Below are positions 45,901-54,900 of a DNA stretch of 64,000 nucleotides, piece after piece. The notes under the pieces were generated by a model, which saw nothing but the letters and a program-made list of their open reading frames with translations, ran no database searches and was not told the DNA's origin. How positions within the stretch are numbered: position 1 is the first letter of the stretch; each line of letters begins with the position of its first letter. The stretch is from Burhinus oedicnemus (lineage: Eukaryota > Chordata > Aves > Charadriiformes > Burhinidae): NCBI GenBank assembly GCA_008921705.1, contig VFFE01007669.1, positions 5,343,633 through 5,407,632 of the forward strand, given 5' to 3'. The translations under genes and the position numbers were made by a program.

Positions 45901-48900
45901 CAGTAACGCTGGCAGGTGTTGAAAAAGACCAGATATTAAGAACCAGAGATAAAAGGAAAATACCATAAAGACCGGAGCAGAATGGGGTGCAGGGGCTTTA
46001 CTTTAAGCACTAATGCTTTTTATCAAGTACTCAGCAGTAAGTGAATAGCTCATTTCCACACTCCTTCAGTAAAAGACAAGAGGTTCCTCTTGATGCCTGC
46101 CTATAACAATTATAGCATCCTTTGGTGTTGTGCAAGGACAGTCCTGCTAGGGTATCATTATTTACACAGACTCCATTTTGTACAACCCAATAAAGTTGCA
46201 AATGTCATAGATTAGAGAGGAGGTAAGGAAGCTGCTGTACTGTTGCTTTGTCACTATGCTATGTCACTATGCTATTTATTTCATTGTTATTCTCTGGCTA
46301 TCACACTGGATCTTGTTTAGAGTAGAGGGATGATTGATTAATTATAACTAGGGATGGGCAGCAAGTAATAGCTGTATGTGCAGACACTGAGTATAATAAA
46401 CTTGTTTAACAGGAATAAAAAGCATTATGTGGTACCCAGGCTTAACTTAGGAAAAATAAGGAACTGGGCCTTTGCAAGGAGTGAGGGAGAGCTCTGTGTT
46501 CTGGCTTTGATTCTAGGATGGGCTTCTGCACTTGGCAATAGGGATTCGTGAATAAGATCACATACAGCAAAACTGACACTTCTAATATGATGCCACCGAT
46601 TTTTTTTCAAAGACTTTCTCCATTCTTGATGAAGAAGAACAAAGAATCCAGATCAACGGTGTCTGCCTGCTCTTTGTCTTTGTTGGAATTCTTTCATTTT
46701 TGACACAGTTTCTACAGGTAACAGCAGTCCAATATGGGTAAATTTTCTTTCTTATCCCCTACTCAATGGGTATCTCTTTCTGTACAATATTCGTGTTTAT
46801 TCTTATGCACCCCAGGGATACACCTTTGCCAAGTCTGGAGAGCTGCTTACAAGACGGTTAAGGAAAATTGGTTTCCAGGCTATGCTAGGGCAAGACATTG
46901 GTTGGTTTGATGACCGCAAGAACAGCCCTGGTGCTTTGACTACAAGACTTGCAACAGATGCCTCACAGGTCCAAGGGGTAAGAGCTGGTATCTTAAGAAT
47001 TGTTTTACTATAAGCACTGATTGAAGGCCTATTTTGGCACATTGTCACAGAAATTAGGTAGCATGCAACCAGCCGGGTCAGTGTAGATGAGTCCTTGGTC
47101 AGTCAATTAAGCTATTTCTATTTACCATAGGCTGTCAACGTGGAACTATTACCACTGTGTTTACTTAAAAGCACAAATAGGGTCACAATTTACTGCCCAT
47201 TATTCTCGCTTGTATTACCAGAACAAGAACACAAAAATCAATAAAATACCAACCATCAATGGAACTGGAAGAAGCACCCAGTGCAAAAGTTTTAATTTGT
47301 TTTTTTCTGGAGATGAATTAGCTTTTTGCAACAACGCTTAAGTGTTTATTTCAAAAACATGTCAGACTAGTATTTTAGTGACATTCATCACTAATCGTGT
47401 TTTCAAGTTTTCAGCACGGTATTGTGCTGGTTGTGAGAGTTTTGATTTAAACTGACAGTCCACTTGAGAAAACAGCTTACAGTACTGGCTGGTGCTCCAG
47501 CCAGGGAACCATGCAGCCAGTTTTACTGTGACTGATTATTTGGGGAAGTGAATCACTAACTCCATGCGTTGTGTTCCTTAGTGGGTGAAGGTTAAATCAT
47601 GCCAAGCTATGACTGTAACCTATCTGAACTGATGCTTTGGTAGAAGTGAGTCAGACACCATTCTACTTGGCTCCAATGCAAGCAATATTCTGGAAACGAG
47701 GGAGGAAACATGCAGATTTCTTTGTTACAAAAATTGTGCTGTTTCAGCTTGACTGAAGATGGTAGGTTAGTTTTTAAAAACTGTTAATGGAGGTTTTAAG
47801 AATTTAAAAGAGAAATGAGAGAAGAGGTTCACAAAACCCCTGTCAGCAGCAATTTCTACAGAATCAAAGAAACCCGCTGCAAACCTCTTCAGCCCTTACA
47901 GGCACTTACAGGGCATATCTCAATTGAAATAAACAAACTTGTAAAACACTGACAACCATTTAATAGCCTCCCACGGGACATATTTGTTCTAAGCACATGT
48001 ATAGCAGTGGGGAACACCCATTAAACCCGCAGCTCCAGGGGAAAAAAACAGAGCTACTTGAGCAACAGTGTCCTCCACCTTTCGCTGCCTGACACAGCAG
48101 CTACTGCAGAGCGAGCCGCAGGTGAGAAGATGCACGCAAGTGTCCGAGGGCTGAGAATGTCTACATCTGCATCAGGAGTAAGAAGCAGACTTGTGCAGCG
48201 GGAGGGGGGTGTTAGAGCTGCAAGATCCAGGTAAAAGCAGCCCTACGGCTGCTCCTTTTGGTAGCCTCTGCAGAGCTGGGAGGTGAACCTTCCACCATGG
48301 CCAGGACTGAGGCACCTTGCCCTATTGCTGCAGCTCAGAGGAGGAGTAGATGATGAGCGTTTTGTGCTGCAAGTTCATATTCTGCAAATGAATTCGACTG
48401 AAAATGATCAAAGAAAACAAATGTATGTTTTTTTTCCTAATACATAGCAACCTAATTCCTATCTAGGGCTGCTGTTTACTGCTATGAAACAAAATAACTT
48501 TTGAGTAAATAAATCAAGTTTATTACAAAGAATAGTGTCTCAAAGTACATAAGGAGAAGATGAATGCATTCAATAAAGGTGATGTCAAAGGTGTATTTAA
48601 GATTTTTCCTTAATAAAGAGACAGGCAGAAATGCAACTTTAATCCATCCTTTCTCAGTTGCTTACTGATTTTAGCACACCTGAGACTTTGTTATTAGGTT
48701 GCAAATGGGTTCTGTTTATTATTTAAATCTAGATGGATAAATATAGAGGCTAAACAGAGCATTCAGATAAGTGATTCTCCAGGGAACCAGGACAGTAATT
48801 TCAATAGTTAGATTATCTTTTTTCCACAATCATTAGAAAGAGTTTTATGAGTTCTCATTGGAAAGTTTGGTGGATGAAAGGAATATTGGAGATTTGCAGT

Positions 48901-51900
48901 CCTTCTCTTGATACAATTAATTGGAACAGTATATCCAAACTGGCTAAATTCCAGGGCAGTCAGCAGCCTTTGGTGCCTTATGAAATTTATACATCATTTA
49001 GAGTTTTCTAAAGTTTTATAGGAAAATCTATTTTAGGATTATTGAAGTTACTATTGGAGTACAAGTCAATCACCTCTGTTTCTTTTCTGTGAAGGCAACT
49101 GGATCGCAGATAGGAATGATTGTCAATTCCTTTACCAACATTGGGGTGGCCATGATCATTGCTTTCTACTTCAGCTGGAAACTGAGTTTAGTTATACTGT
49201 GTTTTCTGCCATTTTTGGCCTTATCTGGAGCTGTGCAGGCTAAAATGTTGACAGGATTCGCCTCTCAGGACAAGAAAGCACTGGAAGCTACTGGACAGGT
49301 AACGTTATTTAAAAACTAATCTATATTTGCAGCCACAGGTAGCTGAAAAATCAGGCATTTGGGACCATCAATAATTCAAATGTAATGAAACTGGCCATGT
49401 TTTGCAAATAAGTTGTAATATTTCGGCTTGTCAAACCATTGCAACACCATTGGGAACTCCCTGACTGCAAAAGCACTTGCTGCGTGGAATGTGACTGACT
49501 TGAAAAGCTATGGGACCTAATTGGTAGAGACAGATCTCTCAGCACTTTGTTACAACTTTATTCAGTTTTATTTAAAGACTCATTTGTTCATGCCCTGTGA
49601 TTATGCAATCCTCAGAAAGCAATGATACTTGTTCGCTTAGAAATCCTCACATCTGAGAATTTGGCACTGAACCACAGATCAGTATGTGGATTTTAGAGAG
49701 CAGAATTGTTCCTCCAGTTGGCCCTACTAGCTTACCAGCTTCTCCATCGATGTGTGCTGCTAGATCACAGGCATAACTTTATTTTTATGTATGGATTTTA
49801 AGGGTCAAAGTTCTTTCAATTCTCATTTCTCAGCTAGTATACAAATCTTTATTTTTTTAAATTCAGATAAGCATTAACCCTTTTACTGCTAATTTGTAAC
49901 AGGAGACATAGCACTTTCTAATAATACTTTAAATTTTTGCTCCATGGTGAAAGCACACCTGTGTGGGTATTAAAGCAACCAGCATGGGACATGAGGAAGG
50001 AATTCCATTTCCTTTGAAAGAGTGAGTCCAATGTTCAGTGAACCCTGGCTAAAGCCCTCCTCGTTGTTACTTGAACTCCAGTATCACGGTTACCAGCATT
50101 CTGTGCTTCGTTGGCTGCCAGACCCTGTGAACTGCCTCACCTCGAAGGCTGAGAATAGGTTTATGTGGTTCACACAAGGCTGAGAATAGCTTTATCAAGT
50201 TTGCACTGGCTGAGCAGACTTCCAGTCCGTGTACCAAACAAGAAAAAGGTAGGGACACAAGAGAAAGGAATGTCAATTTCTCATGAGTTCTCTTCTGCGC
50301 ACAAAGAGGAGGCGGGCAGGTCTGCTGTCTTTGAAACATTCAGACTCCTTTGACTTCAGTTCTGGGTCACTAAGTTCTGGCACATGACACAGAATCTGAT
50401 ACTTCTGAAATATACCTAGTTCAACTGTGCAGAAACTGAACCCTGTCAGAAACGCAGGGGATTTAGAAGACAGGTGACGTGAGGAAGACTACCTCAGGTT
50501 ACCCCGCTCAGAGTAATGCCCGAGTCTTCTCCCCTGCTTTAGGCTGCCATATTTCTAGCATCAGAAAAAATATGCTTTGCAGGCCCTCCCAAAGCCTCAG
50601 AGATTTTCCTTCTGCAGAGCTACTTTAGCCCATCCTAAAACGATTCTTGTAGAGTTCCCACTCCTCCCAATCCTCCTCCTTCTTACATTAAAGTCCTGGC
50701 CACCAAATATCTTACCCATCCCACCTTCCACCCTCCCCCATCTGAGCTCTCAACCAACTATCTTCAGCCTCCTCTTGACCTTAATCTGTGCAGCAAACAC
50801 ATGGACTGGAGCCCTTTGCCCTGTTCAGCTCTGCATCTACTGGCTCTTTCCTTCCCACGGCCTCCTGCAGCTAGCTCAGCCTGCCACCCCCCTTTTTGAC
50901 TTCCGAAGAAGCGAATCTTCAGCTCTCAATTCCCATTTCTGGGTGTGATTTAAAGAAGCATGACATGACTGTGGGCTTAGAATTTAAGAAAATCATGTTG
51001 ACTACCTACACATGCAGACTTCTGGAAACTTTTTTTTTTTTTTAAATGCACAAAAGGTATTACATGAATTAGTATCACTTGACTTTTTGGTATCACTAAT
51101 CAAATGAGTACATTTACGAGCCACTGTGGGGTGCTGTTAGGAACAATCTCCAATTCCAGAAAGCCAAGGAAGATTTAAGACCTGACCAATTGCCCACATT
51201 CAGAATGGTTTAATTATTTACAAAAAGTGATAAATCAATATACTGTCTTGACAAAGGAGAGAAATTTCACTAATGAGTCAAAGCATTAGCTTTTACCCAA
51301 CAGAATGATCCAGAGGCTGGGATGAAAAGGGACTCAATGCTTCAGCACTTTTGGTGATGGCTGATTATGTCTGGTGTTATTTTCTAATTTATTTGCCAGC
51401 ATTGCATCCAAATGAGTTCTTCCACAGTGATTGCTCATCAGCCGTGCTAAACGTGGAAAAGCACAGCCTGAACAATCCAATTCACAGTACCTACTTACTC
51501 GCTCCTTCACATTGTATGATAATGCAAGAGATTTGACTCTTAATTTTGGGTAGGAAAAAAACCCTGAAATTGGATGGGATATTTTTAATGATTTGTATTC
51601 AGATCTCCTCCTACATGCTGAAAATATTCATAAGCCGTATACCAGACTATTGCTTCCCAAAGAAAAGTGTTACACTATGAAGCTACTATCAAAGTCCAGG
51701 CAAAGTACATAATTTTAAGCCAATTTATTAATAAAATTACTCAACATAAGTAGGGTGAAATTAGGATCAAACAAACTGTCAATTTACTTCTATAGATCAA
51801 ATTGGAGTGCTACTTTTTTGGGACAGAAACCTGAATTCTGACTGGCAACAAAGCACAATATAAAGCCTACAATTAATTAAAGCTCCAGAGAAGTTTCCAT

Positions 51901-54900
51901 GGGCATTAGCTCTCAGTTTCCTGTGTTGTATTCTTCTATGTACACAGGCAAGCATTTGCTTACTCTTTGCCTATATACAAGATAAAAATCTTGGAAATTG
52001 TGCCACTGATGTTAGAGGAATCAAGGTGCGACCCTCCATTTATATGTTCCATCTCATCAGGCTTTTTGGACATAAACAAGAGAAAGCGGGAGGGTGAGCG
52101 GGTGAAGAAATGTAAATTGAAGTGGTTTTAATTTATGAAACAGAAGTTGGGGACAGCATCCCTTCTAACTATTTCTCTGACTATTGCTTTAAGTAAAACA
52201 AATAAAATAATTTAATTAAACATATTTAATAAATGCATGCAATCAAGGAAATATCAGTGTTTGTAAACCCATTTTTGCTTTTGTGGATGTCCCATTAGGT
52301 CACATTATGTGAAATAAGCCACAAGTGAGAGCATGTGTCCAATTTCCTAAGGGTGCTTACAGTAACTTAGCTCTAGCACAGCTGACAGAGCATTACTATT
52401 GAGGATGTTAGCAGGCAATTGCTTGTAGGAAAGTTTCTCTTTAGGTTGGCTGATATTTGGGCGAGTCTGTATCATATCTGAATCAATTTATATATGGCAT
52501 TAGCGCCCTGTGTTCATGAAAGAATCATGCATTTGTGAAAGAGCACAGTCTACTTTTCCAAGTAAAAATTAGGAGCTTTTACCTATTTTTTTTTTTTTCT
52601 CCTCCAGATTGCCAGTGAAGCCCTGTCTAACATCAGGACCGTAGCTGGGATAGGGAAAGAGAAAATGTTTGTCGACAATTTTGAGAAGCACGTGGATATG
52701 CCCTATAAAGCTGCAATCAAAAAAGCACATGTTTATGGACTCTGCTTTGGCTTTGCCCAGAGCATAGTGTTCATTGCCAACGCTGTCTCGTACAGATACG
52801 GAGGGTTTCTAGTTGACACTGAAGGACTCCATTACAGCTTTGTGTTCAGGTGAGAGCCTGCCTGGAGCCACAACAGGTTCCTCTCCAGAACTGCTGGTCT
52901 CAGTGTAGTGGTCAGTTTCCTGATTGCTTCCCAAGAATGACCGTGTCCCCCTTCCCTGCAGGGTGATCTCTGCTATTGTCACCAGTGGAACTGCTTTGGG
53001 AAGAGCTTCTTCCTATACCCCAAACTATGCCAAAGCCAAAACGTCTGCTGCCCGCTTTTTTCAACTGGTTGATCGGCTTCCAAAAATCAGTGTTTACAGT
53101 GGAAAAGGGGAAAAATGGGTAAGAGTGGAGATGAGTAATTTGTGATGTCATTCAGCTCAATGTAAGCATCAAAGTTCCACTAACGATTTATAAGTCAATG
53201 AGGATCACTGCTTTAGAGGAAGGTTATGCTGATTGTATAATTGTTACTTGTCTTTGCTCTTTTGGAAGCAGAGAGCTCTGTACTTGACAGCAAGAGTAAT
53301 ATAAAGTAAGGCTATTAGGAATTTGTCAGTGTAAAACTCCTGTAAATTGGAATAGGACCAATTTAGATGACTCACAGAATAGCATGTTTTTTCTTTCTGC
53401 TCTACAGTTCACATATAAACCTGACTATTGCTAGCTTATAATGGAGATTTTTTTTCCATTCACATCAAAATGCTGGGGGTGTTCATGAGGAGTCAAATCA
53501 TCTTTGAGTCAGACAAAATGAAAATGCTCAATTTCTGGTGAATTGAAAAGTCAGACCCAGAAAATTCAAATATTTTATTTTTCATTTATTTTTTTCAGAA
53601 TTAAACAAAAACTTGAAATAATTGTTATGAACTAAATACATTAAGTATCCTGCTTCAAATGATGAAAATGAAGTATCTTAATACCCTTCAGAGTTTTGTA
53701 AAAGAGATTTTTAAGAGTTCTGGGGAAAATTGACCTGAATTCATGTATTGTTTTAATGTTGCAAAGTTAGATTGATTTTATTTTTTCTACCACATCTGGA
53801 TTTTTACACAAATGTATTTGGACTGTCACCAAATTTACACTTATATATTGTATAAAAAAGGCAAGGCAATCCTATTTCCAATTGATGCCTCTGACCAGTG
53901 CAAGTACGGGGAAGTATAAGCAGAGCAATAGTGTTATGACTGATGGCTTCCTCTCTAGGAGAGCTGCTCCAGTATTGTTTTTATCCCTCTTTCTGGGCTA
54001 ATTTCACAAGCACTAATGTCACATTTTAAATAAGAGATGCAAGAATGGAATCTGAGGAAGAGTTACATTGTCCTTCACAACTCAGTTTTGAGTTCAAGCT
54101 CATTGTAGCATCTTTCTCTTTTTTTTTTTTTTTTTTTTCCCCACCAGGATGATTTTAAGGGAAGCATTGAATTTCTTAACTGTAAATTCACATACCCTTC
54201 TCGGCCTGATATTCAGGTCCTGAAAGGACTCACTGTAGCTGTGAAGCCTGGACAGACTTTGGCATTTGTTGGAAGTAGTGGCTGTGGTAAGAGCACCAGT
54301 GTCCAGCTTCTGGAGCGTTTCTATGACCCTGAGAAAGGAAGAGTGGTAAGCAAAGGAAACGTGGTGTGTGTGTGCTGTCGTTTTCAGCAATGCTACAAGG
54401 ACTCTTCTCAATGTGTCCTACTGTGCAGCCTAGCAGTGGTGGCACGTACATATGCAGCTTGGGGCTTCAGCTCCTTCTCGAACGGATGTGGGCTGTTCTG
54501 ACAATTCCTGAGTATCATCTCAGATGTATTCAGGCAAGATCAGAATACTACAAGCCTCAGGTGTACTCTCGTGCATTATGTAGGCCATAGGCATTCACCT
54601 TGGTAGCTCCTGTATGAAACACACAATGTGCGGTGTACACTGTGGGAGCACAAGCAAATATCAAGCCTGAAGGGAACAACAAAGAGTCTGGAACATCTCT
54701 AAATATATAGCTTCAACATGCAGCTTCTTTGCAGGTTGAATTTGTCTAGATTTAACTTCCAGTTATTCAATTACCGATAGTTTAAAAAGCATTTATATCT
54801 TTTGCTCATGTAAATACTTAACCACCTAGTTTGATTTCTCTTTCTTTGGAAGAAGTAAGTGTGGTGATCACTATGCCAGGAAAGAAACAAAGTGCGTGCC

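Noticed and set aside
50577..50948. 123-codon leucine- and proline-rich frame.
   Set aside because: Follows from a pyrimidine-rich tract on the plus strand; low-complexity translation with no family resemblance.
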